Assembly (NCBI RefSeq): GCF_023278185.1
Contig: NZ_CP066356.1
Location: 7,432,001 to 7,496,000 of the forward strand
Direction: 5' to 3'
Length of the DNA stretch: 64,000 nt
DNA from: Bradyrhizobium elkanii USDA 76
GTDB taxonomy: Bacteria; Pseudomonadota; Alphaproteobacteria; Rhizobiales; Xanthobacteraceae
In this document: one piece after another, positions 28,401 to 40,077 of the stretch
Position numbering within the stretch: the stretch's first letter is position 1
Layout: each line of letters opens with the position of its first letter
Position numbers and translations under genes: made by a program
Notes under the pieces: generated by a model
What the model saw: the letters and a program-made list of their open reading frames with translations, nothing else
Told to the model about the DNA's origin: nothing
Databases searched by the model: none

Positions 28401-29910
28401 TCTTGGCATCAGTGGGGCGTCGGCGGCTCAGCGCAGCGGCTTCAAGGAGTTGGTCGGACGTGTTGGTCTTAACGAGGTTGGTCTGATCCTGTCGATCGAC
28501 GTGACGCGTCTCGCCCGCAACTGCTCGGATTGGTATCCGCTGCTCGATATCTGCGGGCTGCACGGCTGCCTCATCGCCGACCGTGATGGCGTCTATGACC
28601 CTGGCAGCGCCAATGGCCGACTGCTGCTCGGCCTAAAGGGGACGATATCGGAGCTCGAGCTCCATACGATACGTAGTCGATTGACGGCTGGTCTTCTTGC
28701 CAAGGCGGAGCGCGGTGAGCTTGCGCTCACCTTACCGATCGGCCTTGTCCGCGATCCCTCTGGCGTCGTCGTCAAGGACCCGAACCTGGAGGTGCAGGAA
28801 CGGCTCGAGCTGCTGTTCGAGACCTTCCTGAAACTGCGCACCGTTGCCAAGGTCATGCGTGAGTTCAACCACCGTGGTCTGGAGCTGCCGCGCCGCAATC
28901 GCCACGGGGATCTGCATTGGGCGCGGGCGACGACATCCGCGGTCGCGGCGATTCTGAAGAATCCTGCCTATGCGGGCGCCTTCGTTTACGGACGGACACG
29001 ACTGCGCAAACCGTCGGACGGAAGATTACCGACGAAGGTGCCGAAGCCGATCGAGCAGTGGCGGATCATCGTCAAGGACCGCTATCCTCCCTATATTGCT
29101 TGGCAAAGCTACGAGAAGATCAGGGGCATCGTCATCGACAACCGAGCAGAATACATGCGCAACAAGACCAGGGGGGCTCCACGTGAGGGCGAACTACTGC
29201 TGCAAGGCATCGCAAGGTGCGGAAGATGCGGTCACAAGATGTACGCGCGCTACAAGAGACGCGCCGAGTACGTCTGCAATCACCTGCGTTCACATCAGGG
29301 GTTGCCGACGTGCCAATACATCCGTGCTCCCCGCGTCGACGCCGCCGTGGCGCAAGCCTTCCTTACAGCGCTGGCGCCGGCCGAGATCGACGCGTTGTCG
29401 TGCGCTCGTCGCGCTCAGCAACAGACGTACAAAGCAATACGAAGCAATGCCGAGCAGCAGCTCGAGCGGCGACGCTACGAAGCAGCACTCGCCGAACGTC
29501 AGTTCAACCGCGTCGATCCCGACAACCGGCTCGTCGCCGCCGAGCTCGAGCGCCGTTGGGAGGCGGCTCTGAAGGATGCTCGAGCGGCAGAGGAGGCCCT
29601 GGCCCGTTTGAAGTCTCCCCAGGCTATCGCTCAGATCACCGTCGGCAACAAGGCGCTGAACGACAAAGTCGTCCGCCTCTCCGGCCGTCTGCCTGAGATC
29701 TGGACGGCCCCGAGCACGACCGACGGGAAACGCAAGGCGCTGCTGCGCTGTCTCATTGACAAGGTGATCCTCGACCGCGGCGAGCACGACGCCGTCAGGA
29801 TGAGGATCGTCTTGGCGCGGCGGAGCCGTCACCGACATCGAGGTAAAGATGCGCGTCAACTCAGTAGCGGATCTCGCCCAAGGCGCGGAGATGCGAGAAC
29901 GCGTGCTTGA
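28222..29910 (+). CDS. Large serine recombinase (frameshifted before its C-terminal domain)
   Basis: 562 residues. The N-terminal resolvase domain has AVVYIRQSTTHQVVTNQESL with the catalytic Ser in YIRQS, DLGISGASAAQRSGF and SIDVTRLARNCSDWY. It is followed by the recombinase domain (ILKNPAYAGAFVYGRTR) and a zinc-ribbon (CGRCGHKMYARYKRR, later CNHLRSHQGLPTC). A coiled coil occupies about residues 400-470. Compared with relatives of about 700 residues it ends early. An extra T near 29808 shifts the frame after RMRIV, and the correct continuation lies in the next entry. Such recombinases integrate and excise DNA at short cores; activity of this copy is doubtful. Confidence 0.88.
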   Translation: MKSELVKPIHLARRAVVYIRQSTTHQVVTNQESLRLQYALRQRAIELGWHEAGIDVIDADLGISGASAAQRSGFKELVGRVGLNEVGLILSIDVTRLARNCSDWYPLLDICGLHGCLIADRDGVYDPGSANGRLLLGLKGTISELELHTIRSRLTAGLLAKAERGELALTLPIGLVRDPSGVVVKDPNLEVQERLELLFETFLKLRTVAKVMREFNHRGLELPRRNRHGDLHWARATTSAVAAILKNPAYAGAFVYGRTRLRKPSDGRLPTKVPKPIEQWRIIVKDRYPPYIAWQSYEKIRGIVIDNRAEYMRNKTRGAPREGELLLQGIARCGRCGHKMYARYKRRAEYVCNHLRSHQGLPTCQYIRAPRVDAAVAQAFLTALAPAEIDALSCARRAQQQTYKAIRSNAEQQLERRRYEAALAERQFNRVDPDNRLVAAELERRWEAALKDARAAEEALARLKSPQAIAQITVGNKALNDKVVRLSGRLPEIWTAPSTTDGKRKALLRCLIDKVILDRGEHDAVRMRIVLARRSRHRHRGKDARQLSSGSRPRRGDARTRA

Positions 29911-30313
29911 GCTCGCCCGCGCCAAGATGCACGACGACGAGATCGCTGCCATATTGACGAGCGAAGGACAACGGTCACCAAGTTGCCCCGACAAGGTGCT
30001 GCCTATCACCGTCCAGCGCATTCGCTTGCACGCCGGCCTCAAGGGGCTTACCGAGCAACGTACACGATGGCGCCATTCAACCGACTTGCTCAGCGCACAG
30101 CAACTTGCCGGCGTATTGAACATTCCCGTGAATTGGCTCTACGTTCAGATCAGGCAAGGGCGCCTTTTGATCGATCGTCATCCTTCCGGCGCACATCTGT
30201 TCTCCAACACGTCGCGCGTGATTGAGGCTGTTCGAAAACTACGCAATCATGAGCTCAATCATCTCGATCTCAGAATCACTGAGCCTCACGAGGAGGGGCA
30301 TCAACATGCGTAA
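29849..30313 (+). pseudogene. C-terminal domain of the serine recombinase, out of frame
   Basis: The frame contains AVTDIEVKMRVNSVADLAQG (starting just before 29849), then helix-turn-helix-like parts MHDDEIAAILTSEGQRSP and LLSAQQLAGVLNIPVNWLYV. It ends at the element boundary. This is the normal C-terminal part of the recombinase, separated by a one-base insertion. It may still be made as a separate 154-aa protein from ATG 29849, with two HTH-like domains. Confidence 0.75.
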
Positions 30314-30606
30314 TCGAGCAGCATCGCGAGCTGCGTCGCACTGAGATGCACCACGCCATCGCGGATCGGCGGCCAGGTGAAGCGCCCCTGGTGCAGCCAC
30401 TTCGTCACCAGCACCATGCCGCTGCCGTCCCACGCCAGAAGCTTCACTCGGTCCACGCGCTTGCTGCGGAACACAAAGACGTCGCCGCAATACGGGTTCG
30501 CACGCAGCGCTTCGCTAACCAGCGCCGACAGCGTGTGCACCGACTTGCGAAAGTCGACCGGCTGTGCCGCCAGCACCACCTTGAGGTCAGACCGTAATGC
30601 AATCAA
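30314..30606 (-). pseudogene. IS66 TnpB, 5' part (98 codons)
   Basis: MIALRSDLKVVLAAQPVDFR then KSVHTLSALVSEAL and VDRVKLLAWDGSGMVLVTKW is standard IS66 Orf2/TnpB. The gene overlaps the tnpA stop (ATGA). It runs to AMLLD and then enters the inserted recombinase element, where it stops after three foreign residues. TnpB is required for IS66 transposition. Confidence 0.9.
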
Positions 30607-31076
30607 CGGATGCCCCGAAGCGCCGATAGCACTGTCGAAAGCGTCGCCAGCTCCACTCCGGGCTCGACCCGGATGCGTGCCCCGCCCACCTCGATCTCAA
30701 TCATCCCGCCAAGCTTGCCTGGGGGCGATGCCATCTGCGGCAGCACCTTATGCGCGGACGCGAACCGGTCCGGTTCGTCTGCCGTCGCCGGACCGCTCTC
30801 GGAAGCGATCCGGACCGGCACGAAGCCTGGCGCCTGAAAGCTCGCTGCCGTCGCGAACTTGCGCCGCCACACCGTCAGCAGCCCACGGACAACGCCATGG
30901 CGCCGAGCGACCTCGGAAATATTGGCCCCTTCCTCGAAGCTCTCCGCCACGATCTGGGCCTTCTCTTCCGCCGTCCAGTGCCGTCGCCGACGCTGCCCCG
31001 TGATCACCTCGATCCGACGATAGGAGCCGCCTTCCTGCCTGGCATCAAGCATGGCTTCATGCATGGCATCTGCCAT
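30603..31076 (-). CDS. tnpA: IS66 TnpA (helix-turn-helix protein)
   Basis: 157 residues from ATG 31076 (MADAMHEAMLDARQEGGSYR); the frame is open to 31124. RRRRHWTAEEKAQIVAESFE followed by GANISEVARRHGVVRGLLTV is the IS3/IS66-type HTH_Tnp_1 domain that binds the ends. Start lies 85 bases inside the right end of the element. Confidence 0.92.
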   Translation of the reverse strand: MADAMHEAMLDARQEGGSYRRIEVITGQRRRRHWTAEEKAQIVAESFEEGANISEVARRHGVVRGLLTVWRRKFATAASFQAPGFVPVRIASESGPATADEPDRFASAHKVLPQMASPPGKLGGMIEIEVGGARIRVEPGVELATLSTVLSALRGIR

Positions 31077-31161
31077 AGCCCACCTCCAAAAAAACAGGTC
31101 ATACCAGGCTGTATCGCAGCTCATTCGCGCGATGCCCAGGTGGGGGGCTCATGCCGATTAC

Positions 31162-31169
31162 TTTCAAAC
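31162..31169. repeat. IS66 target duplication, right copy
   Basis: TTTCAAAC immediately after the right end, identical to 25495-25502. Confidence 0.9.
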
Positions 31170-31479
31170 GAGCGTGGGGTAATATTGGGTCAGATGCATC
31201 ACTCGGCTGACTCAGATCGAATTGAGCTCGACTGGACCGGCTGTTCGGCTGTTGCCTATTCCAGGCCGGGTGTCGCGGCGTTTGAATCGCAGGTCGGCTG
31301 ACATGAGCCTTGGCAGGGAATTCCCGAGACGACGTGACGGCTCGAACGTCCCGTTCTGTCCAGCTTTGGCCACCAGATTCGCTGGCCGGGTTGGCAATGG
31401 CTTGGTTCGTCTCACTTGCAGACATTCCGCAACCGGCATTCTTAGACCGGCAGACGCGCGGGCTGAGCATCCGCCTTGC
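31170..31479. other. Gap between IS66 and the ABC exporter gene
   Basis: No gene seen. Frames on both strands are short and without motifs. Confidence 0.35.
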
Positions 31480-33144
31480 CTATGTCTGACAAGCGCAGGG
31501 GGTCAGATCGACCACGACGTCGGTTGTAGAGATGACGCCTCTGCGATGCGTAATCGCCAGCACGGTCACATCTTCCGCTAGGCTGCGAATATGGTCCATG
31601 ATGTCCCGCTCGGTTCGCTCGTCAAGGGCGGAGCTGGCCTCGTCGAGAAGAAGGATCGCCGGCTCGCCATAGAGCGCACGGGCAATAGCAATACGCTGGC
31701 GCTCCCCGCCTGAAAGCTTCAAACCGCGTTCTCCAACGGTTGTTTCAAATCCTTCCGGCTGCGCCTCGATGAACGGGAGAATAGCGGCTTTTTCCGACGC
31801 GGTGCGAAGGCGTCCCTCATCGCGGGGCCGACCTAGCAGAATGTTGTCGGCCAGCGACACATTGAGCAACGTCACGTCCTGCGGCACGACAGCAACTGCA
31901 GCATACCAATCCGTGCGATCGATACCCGTTATATCGGTTCCATCGACCAGAATACGGCCGCAGTCCGGCTCGATTGATTTCAGGACGAGCCTAAAGATTG
32001 TCGACTTCCCCGATCCCGTTTCGCCGACCAAAAAAGTAATCCCGCCGCGTCCAGCCAAAAACGAGACGTTCGTAACGCCACGACCGTTTTCGTAGGCATA
32101 ACCAACGTCCTCGAAAGATAGTTGGCCGGCGGAGGGCGTGAAATCATGAGTATGGGACGTTCGCCGCTCTTCTGGTGCGCCCCACAGTCTGGTGAGAGGA
32201 ATGAGGTCGGCGCGCGACCTCGATGCGTCCGAGATCGCGCGCGCGACCATCTCGAAGGGCATACTGAGTTGGAGTATAAGCGTGTTGAACAGCACAATGT
32301 CGCCGATCGTGACCATGCCAGCCTGGTAGTCGGGAACCAGAAGGAGAAGAGTGACGGCAAATTGTAACGCGACGGCTAAGCCGAGCACGGCGATGTAGGG
32401 CAGTCGTTGAAGCACGTAGGCTCGACAGTTATCCCGCACCTCCCGCGCTTTCACCGTAAAGCGCTGGCTCATCCAGGCATGACTGCCAAAATGGCGCAAC
32501 GTGTCCATGGCATTCATGACGTTGCCGACGAAACGCGCATTCTCTTGTCCGGCGTCGACGGCCCGGTCCAGAAATACGCGCGCCCGACGCGTCGAACTCC
32601 AGGTCAATGTAATCGCGGCAGCCCCATAGGCGACGACGATTGCGGCGATCTGAATATTGACGAGCGCACCTAGAGTAGCGATCGTAAGCAAAAGCTGCGT
32701 TGCAGCAGGGAAGAAGATCGTAGTTCCAAGCTGGACCATCGTGATCAACGCGCTGCGGCCGCGCGCGGCCGCACTCTGTATTTCCACGGGATTGTGCTCA
32801 AGGAAAAAGGCTGCGGTTTTTCTCAGGATTCGATCGAAAAAGCGAGTTGCAGCGATGAAGCCTAGGTTTTCTGCTGTCATAAAGGAAAGATACTGCAGCA
32901 TACGCTGAAATGCGGAAGCAATGCCAAGCAGGACCGCATAGCCAGCGAGTCCCCAGGCGAGCACCGACGCGCCTTCACTGCGCGGCAGACGATCAATCAG
33001 AGACGAAAATACATAGGGGGCTACGACGCTGCTCGCGCTTGAGATCAGCACCACCGTGGCAACGACGAGAAGCAGGCACCGATCGGACCGCCAGTACGCA
33101 TGCAAGATTTCGGAAATCGGCGACAACGCTGTGTACTTTGACAT
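31480..33144 (-). CDS. ABC exporter, fused membrane and ATPase domains (ATM1/McjD-like)
   Basis: About 554 residues from ATG 33144 (MSKYTALSPISEIL); the frame is open to 33210. Six membrane helices (residues ~20-300) include FFLEHNPVEIQSAAARGRSA, as in ATM1-type exporters. The ATPase domain has Walker A GETGSGKST, a Q-loop near VAVVPQDVTLLN, signature LSGGERQRIAIARAL, Walker B ILLLDEASSALD and switch His ITHRRG. All ATPase motifs are intact. McjD-type exporters pump lasso peptides out and give self-immunity. The divergent asparagine-synthetase-like gene half next door supports that reading; a general drug or iron-sulfur exporter is the alternative. Confidence 0.82.
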   Translation of the reverse strand: MSKYTALSPISEILHAYWRSDRCLLLVVATVVLISSASSVVAPYVFSSLIDRLPRSEGASVLAWGLAGYAVLLGIASAFQRMLQYLSFMTAENLGFIAATRFFDRILRKTAAFFLEHNPVEIQSAAARGRSALITMVQLGTTIFFPAATQLLLTIATLGALVNIQIAAIVVAYGAAAITLTWSSTRRARVFLDRAVDAGQENARFVGNVMNAMDTLRHFGSHAWMSQRFTVKAREVRDNCRAYVLQRLPYIAVLGLAVALQFAVTLLLLVPDYQAGMVTIGDIVLFNTLILQLSMPFEMVARAISDASRSRADLIPLTRLWGAPEERRTSHTHDFTPSAGQLSFEDVGYAYENGRGVTNVSFLAGRGGITFLVGETGSGKSTIFRLVLKSIEPDCGRILVDGTDITGIDRTDWYAAVAVVPQDVTLLNVSLADNILLGRPRDEGRLRTASEKAAILPFIEAQPEGFETTVGERGLKLSGGERQRIAIARALYGEPAILLLDEASSALDERTERDIMDHIRSLAEDVTVLAITHRRGVISTTDVVVDLTPCACQT

Positions 33145-33689
33145 ATCTGCGACACATCGAGGGAACGGCGCGCTTTGCTTTGCGCAGAGAGCGGCATGGC
33201 CTTGTCGCACGGTCTAGATTTCAAACGAACTCGCGTAAAGATGCTCGATGGCTGGCTCACCGAAATTTGCTATCGCTAACCGCCAGTGGACTTCAAATGA
33301 GCTCTGTCCAGCGCTGTCATGCAACCCCGCCAGTCTTGGTAGGTTGTCGCCCGGCGTCTCACATGAAATACGTCGTGTTGTGGCCGACAACTGACGCGCC
33401 ACACTACCCGGCTTCTTACTGAAGCATAGGATGCCGAGACGACAAGAACCCGCTCCGTAAGGAACACGACATGAAGTGTGCAACTGCAGACACACGCAAA
33501 CGGCCCGCGTCCGATGCAACTGAACTTCCTCTACCGGTTCTGCCGCCCCCTACTATTTAAGACACCAAAGGAACCTCTACCTAACGATAGTGCCACGGAG
33601 GGCTGGCTTTAAGATTGATTGCATCATTCTTCACGCTCTGTTGCCGCCCCTCACGCGAGGGGCGGCTCGAGTTTGTATCAAGAACAATG
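33145..33689. other. Divergent gap between exporter and cyclase-like gene
   Basis: I searched this gap for a lasso precursor (30-60 codons, Thr two before a core Gly, Asp or Glu at core position 7-9) and found none. Short frames with ribosome-site-like sequence exist: 33471-33560 plus strand (29 codons, MKCATADTRKRPASDATELP) and 33196 plus strand (27 codons). A minus-strand frame ending at 33214 (EPAIEHLYASSFEI) is also open. None is recognisable. Confidence 0.35.
33643..33666 (+). terminator. Perfect hairpin before the cyclase-like gene
   Basis: GCCGCCCCTC and GAGGGGCGGC, separated by ACGC, form a perfect 10-bp GC-rich stem 23 bases before ATG 33690. No U tract follows, so it may be an attenuator or an RNA-stabilising stem more than a plain terminator. 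Confidence 0.45.
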
Positions 33690-34304
33690 CTCAAGGCTAC
33701 TCTGAGAATAGGTGATCTGAAAACCTTCGATCCTGCCGTCAGAGACTGCTCAATAGCAATTGGTGAAAGCTACATCCGGCCATTCCAGCATAAGAGCCTT
33801 GAGAGCTTGTTGCTAAAGAACTCCGACCAATGGTTCTTCGTCATACGGGAGCGTCAACGAGTAGCAGACGAGTTCGGCACCAACCCCATCGCCACAGCTA
33901 ACGCTTCTGCGGATCAGCTTCGTCAGAGCTACCAACAATGCATGCACTGGCCGCTCGATTTTGTCGTGATCGAGGCCGCCCGCCGAGGTCCGCGCCTGCA
34001 GGTACGAGCTGGCCATATCGGCAGCCTGCCGATCTACTTCCACGTGGAGGAACGCACCCGTACGGTTACACTATCCTGGGATTTCGTCGATTTTTTGGGT
34101 ACATCGCGAGCGATTGATGCAGAGATCATAGCTCATCACCTGTCGATGAGAACGTTTTACTCTGCGCGGCAGCCCTGCGCGGGGATTAACTTACCGACTG
34201 CCGGCGCAACCTTGTACGTCGACAGGTCGGAAACTTCTTTTGAGTACGGCTCATTAGATCCGTTCACTAGGCCGTGTACCTATAAAACTTGGCGGCTCAT
34301 GTGA
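33690..34304 (+). pseudogene. Asparagine-synthetase/lasso-cyclase-like protein, N-terminal half
   Basis: About 204 residues from ATG 33690 (MLKATLRIGDLKTF); the frame is open to 33615. The fold pattern of the glutaminase-like domain is visible: DQWFFVIRERQR, WPLDFVVIEAARRGPRLQVR, AGHIGSLPIYFHVEE, TLSWDFVDFL and GINLPTAGATLYVD. The N-terminal nucleophile Cys is missing, as in lasso cyclases and beta-lactam synthetases. The reading ends after SLDPFTRPCTYKTW, where a foreign 6.5-kb block begins. The matching synthetase half is at 40825-41841. Together they would give about 545-590 residues, the normal McjC/AsnB length. Confidence 0.65.
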
Positions 34305-34483
34305 CTGGTGACTACGTCCGCTTTGCTCCAATAGCGACCAAGTTCGTGCGGCAGCACAATATGTCGCGATGGCCAGAAGGAGACATTGCCGGCGGTCAGA
34401 CTAGTGGGCGTCCGGAGTGTTGGCTCGTTCCGGCTGTGTGACAAATCTTCCCGCACCGCTCCATTGTTCCTAACTTAGCAAGA
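34305..34483. other. Left edge of the inserted block
   Basis: No gene seen. Somewhere near 34290-34310 the cyclase-like reading is lost. Confidence 0.3.
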
Positions 34484-35056
34484 TCAAACTCTCGCCAACT
34501 GGAGCGCGGCCTCAACGCCGCCTTCCAGGATCTGCTCTGCCTGGATGGTGTCGGGGACGGCCCGCGCGAACTGGAGAGTGCCCACCATGAGACCGAAGAT
34601 GGCGGTCGCACGGCGGCGGCTCGCTGCAGAGTCGGCACCCGGAAGTAGTGCAGCCAGCGACGAAACGTAGCTTCGCAGCGCTTTCTCGTAGTCCTGCCGA
34701 GTGGACAGGGGCTGGCGTGCGATTTCCGGGAGCAACGCCGCCGAAGGGCACCCGTCCGCCGGGTCTTCGAGGTGAGCGCGGTTGAGGTATCTCCGGATCG
34801 CCCCCTCGAGGGACAGGCCCGGCCGCTGTTCCTCATCGAGGCGATGTTGTTGGTCGCTAAGCGCGCTCGCCAGCGCCTCGCGAACGAGTGCGTTTTTGGA
34901 CCCGAAGTGCGGAGAGAATGCGCCCTTAGTCAGACCGGCCTCGCCCATGATCCCGGCGATCCCGGCGGCGGAGATACCGTCTTGGCGTATGCACTTCGAG
35001 GCTACATCGATGATGTGTCGTCGCGTCGCGGCCTTGTGTCCTTTCTCGAAACGCAT
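34484..35056 (-). CDS. TetR-family transcriptional regulator
   Basis: 190 residues from ATG 35056 (MRFEKGHKAATRRHIIDVAS). The N-terminal TetR helix-turn-helix is clear: GISAAGIAGIMGEAGLTKGA then FSPHFGSKNALVREALASAL. The C-terminal ligand domain (RYLNRAHLEDPADGCPSAAL, then a Cys-containing pocket) resembles the AcrR/TetR_C type. Last gene of a minus-strand operon after the amidase and DUF302 genes (20 and 66 base gaps), which it probably represses in response to a small effector. Confidence 0.88.
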   Translation of the reverse strand: MRFEKGHKAATRRHIIDVASKCIRQDGISAAGIAGIMGEAGLTKGAFSPHFGSKNALVREALASALSDQQHRLDEEQRPGLSLEGAIRRYLNRAHLEDPADGCPSAALLPEIARQPLSTRQDYEKALRSYVSSLAALLPGADSAASRRRATAIFGLMVGTLQFARAVPDTIQAEQILEGGVEAALQLARV

Positions 35057-35076
35057 CTCCACTCCTTCGATATCCG

Positions 35077-35568
35077 TTAAGCTGCGGCCGCTTCCAATAG
35101 GGCCTGGAGGTCGCGATCACGTTGCTGGGCAACTGCATTCACATGTTCGCTGCCAAACTGACTGAACAGGGATGCCGGCCGATCATATCCACACGCGACA
35201 CCGCCATCTTCATCCTCGCGCAGAAGGACGCGGATGGGTGCGTACAGCCCCGCCGACAATCGATGGCGGGTCATCTTGGACGCGGTGAGCGGATTTCCGA
35301 TATCAAACTGGATGGATCGTCGTGTCAGCTGAGCAACAGCTAGGAGCGCGCCGTGGTCACCCTGCCCGAAAATGGTGAGCGGCGAAGATGCCTCCAACTC
35401 TCGAAGGGCGCGCTCACTTTCGCCGTATCGCAGGAGAGTGAATATCCCGTCATCGATGCGCCGCGCCAAGGTCGCGAGCTTGGCTCGAACGTCCTCGAAG
35501 GGCTGTGTTGAGCGGATGGTAACGTACTCGACCGGAATGGCACGCGTTGAGTGCAGTGCATTGGACAT
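35077..35568 (-). CDS. DUF302-domain protein
   Basis: 163 residues. The middle reads SIQFDIGNPLTASKMTRHRL then SAGLYAPIRVLLREDEDGG, the DUF302 signature (IGNPLxAxxMxxxxxxAGxYAPLRVLV). No signal peptide or membrane span. Function is unknown; DUF302 proteins often sit beside redox or detoxification genes. Here it lies between a TetR regulator and an amidase in one operon. Confidence 0.82.
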   Translation of the reverse strand: MSNALHSTRAIPVEYVTIRSTQPFEDVRAKLATLARRIDDGIFTLLRYGESERALRELEASSPLTIFGQGDHGALLAVAQLTRRSIQFDIGNPLTASKMTRHRLSAGLYAPIRVLLREDEDGGVACGYDRPASLFSQFGSEHVNAVAQQRDRDLQALLEAAAA

Positions 35569-35634
35569 CTGGTGATCCTCTAATCTTTTGTCGCTGTCTG
35601 CAGGCCCCCTTCGCGACGCGAAGCAACCACGACA

Positions 35635-37131
35635 CTAGGTTGAACCGGACTTGGCACCCAAGATGCCTTCGATACCGCGGGCAAGGTTTAGAAGCCGCTG
35701 ATCACTTCCTAGAGGGCCATCCAGTTCGAGCCCGATCGGCAACCCCGCGCGAGACAGGCCGACAGGAAGGCTGATACCGGGCAGTCCCACGCTGCTTGCC
35801 GACACCGTGTGGTTCGCCAGAGCGAGGTAGCTGACGTCCTGCCCCGCGATGTGGACGGTCGCCTGCTCCCCGATCGAAGGCGCCGTGCAGGGCGTGGTCG
35901 GTTGCAGAATGACCCACGCCCCATGAGCGACGAACGCCGTGTTGAGGCGACGCTGGATTTCCGGCCGGCTCACGTTGAGCGCCATCTGATAGGCCTCTGC
36001 CGAGGTAGCACCTGCACCACCTGGCAATACGATGTGCTCCCACGCCTGCCGAAGCTGAGGCTTAAGGCTTTCGTAAATGGCCTCAAACGCGGTCGGAATC
36101 GCGTGGCGCCGAAGAAACTCCGAAATCGCGCCCATCGTCTCATGAGCGAAGATGCCCCATGTTGCCGTTTGGACGAGGGAATTGAAGTCGCGGCCAAGGT
36201 CCATTTCCACGACCTCGGCGCCGGCGTCCTGCAGTTGCCGCACCACCGCACGGAATCGGGACTCGACTTCGGGGTCAACCAGATCCAGGAACTGTCGCGG
36301 GGCGAAGGCGAGCCGGGCTCCCTTTAAGCCGTAGTCGCCGTCGGAGGACTCCGCAGCCTGTTCGCCAGTCACGACGTGGTCAACCAGAATGCAGTCCTCA
36401 ACGCTTCGGGCAAACACGCCCGTCGTGTCGAGTGTATGGGAGATCGGAGCAACGCCGTTGCGCGGCCAACGCCCGGTGGTTGGCTTGAAGCCCACGACTC
36501 CACAGAACGATGCGGGTACCCGGATGGACCCAACGGTGTCACCGCCCAAGGACGCGGGAACCAGTCCAGCAGCCACGGATGCGGCGGAGCCGCTTGAGGA
36601 GCCGCCTGACATGTGATCCCGCGCGTGCGGATTCTTCACCTGACCATAACGTGCGTTGTGACCGGTCAAGCCGTAAGACATCTCGACAAGGTTGTTCTTG
36701 CCGAAAATCAACGCGCCCGCCTTCTTAATTGCCCGGACAGCGTCGGCATCTTCGCGCGGCACAAAATGAGCCAGACCTTCGATTCCCAGACTGGTGGGTA
36801 GCCCTTTCGTCAAATAACTGTCCTTCACCCCAAGCGGCATGCCAAGGAGCGGGGCCGCCGATCCGGCCGCACGCAACTTGTCTGCGGCCCTCGCGGCCGC
36901 CAGCACCTCCGCCTCATCGATGGTGATGAAGGCGTTCAGTTCGGCAAGCGCTCGGGCGCGCTGTAAAAGAGCCGCCGTGTAGGCCTCGGAGGTGATGTCG
37001 CCGTTGCGAACCGCTGCTGCAGCGGTTGCGAGCCCAAACGAGCTGACATCTGCGGTTTGTCGCGATGAGGCAGTTGTCTTGTCGTCCACGAAATCCTCGC
37101 CAGGAGCTGTTTGGCGGCACCCGGCCGCCAC
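35635..37131 (-). CDS. Amidase-signature family hydrolase
   Basis: 498 residues. The Ser-cisSer-Lys triad is intact: catalytic Lys in LLGMPLGVKDSYLTKG, bridging Ser in MSGGSSSGSAASVAAG and nucleophile Ser in GGDTVGSIRVPASFCGVVG. Family members hydrolyse amides such as mandelamide, indole-3-acetamide or glutamyl amides. Similarity in the substrate region is not specific enough to tell; an indole-acetamide hydrolase (auxin formation) is a possible role in a symbiont. No signal peptide. First gene of the amidase-DUF302-tetR operon inside the block that splits the cyclase-like gene. Confidence 0.87.
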   Translation of the reverse strand: MAAGCRQTAPGEDFVDDKTTASSRQTADVSSFGLATAAAAVRNGDITSEAYTAALLQRARALAELNAFITIDEAEVLAAARAADKLRAAGSAAPLLGMPLGVKDSYLTKGLPTSLGIEGLAHFVPREDADAVRAIKKAGALIFGKNNLVEMSYGLTGHNARYGQVKNPHARDHMSGGSSSGSAASVAAGLVPASLGGDTVGSIRVPASFCGVVGFKPTTGRWPRNGVAPISHTLDTTGVFARSVEDCILVDHVVTGEQAAESSDGDYGLKGARLAFAPRQFLDLVDPEVESRFRAVVRQLQDAGAEVVEMDLGRDFNSLVQTATWGIFAHETMGAISEFLRRHAIPTAFEAIYESLKPQLRQAWEHIVLPGGAGATSAEAYQMALNVSRPEIQRRLNTAFVAHGAWVILQPTTPCTAPSIGEQATVHIAGQDVSYLALANHTVSASSVGLPGISLPVGLSRAGLPIGLELDGPLGSDQRLLNLARGIEGILGAKSGST

Positions 37132-39858
<2,727 letters not shown>

Positions 39859-40077
39859 TTGACGCTCCGCGACAATCAAAGCAAACAAAACTCTTGCGCG
39901 CGACAATCATCGCGGCGATCATCATCGCGCCGCGACACTGACTCGCCATCCTGATCGCCGCGCTCTTCCGACCCAGATCGTCGCGCTATACGTAAGCGTC
40001 CAACCGGGGCCTGCCCGGAAGCGTCGCGTCAGGCCAGACCCCCTGTGATTCAAACTCCCAAACTGGGGGCTGGAATC
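39859..40077. repeat. IS21 right-end repeats and IS5 left flank
   Basis: CGCGACAATCAA (about 39868) and CGCGACAATCATCGCGGCGA (about 39901) repeat the same core, followed by ATCATCGCGCCGCGACA, typical of IS21 terminal multiple repeats. The IS5-type left end probably lies near CCCTGTGATTCAAACTCC at about 40041. Exact borders not determined. Confidence 0.45.

Larger units (their letters stand above)
27829..30319. mobile_element. Serine-recombinase element inserted in tnpB
   Basis: Insert of 2485 bp bounded by the 6-bp direct repeat TCGAGC (27829-27834 and 30314-30319). Its three genes all read on the plus strand, and the last stop codon (TAA at 30311-30313) touches the boundary. Precise removal restores tnpB. 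The short repeat fits the core left by a serine recombinase rather than a transposase duplication. Confidence 0.85.
25503..31161. mobile_element. IS66-family element, complete but split by a nested element
   Basis: The left end GTAACCGGCATGAACTCCCAC (truncated here to family core GTAAYCG...) at 25503-25523 matches the reverse complement of the right end at 31140-31161 with a few mismatches; both start GTAA, as IS66 ends do. Genes run right to left: tnpA, tnpB, tnpC and a YecA-like passenger. The tnpB gene is interrupted at 27829-30319 by a serine-recombinase element. Without the insert the element would be about 3.2 kb. Confidence 0.9.

Noticed and set aside
33145..33689. A lasso precursor peptide between exporter and cyclase-like gene
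   Set aside because: None of the short frames has a Gly core start with Asp/Glu at core position 7-9 and Thr at position -2.
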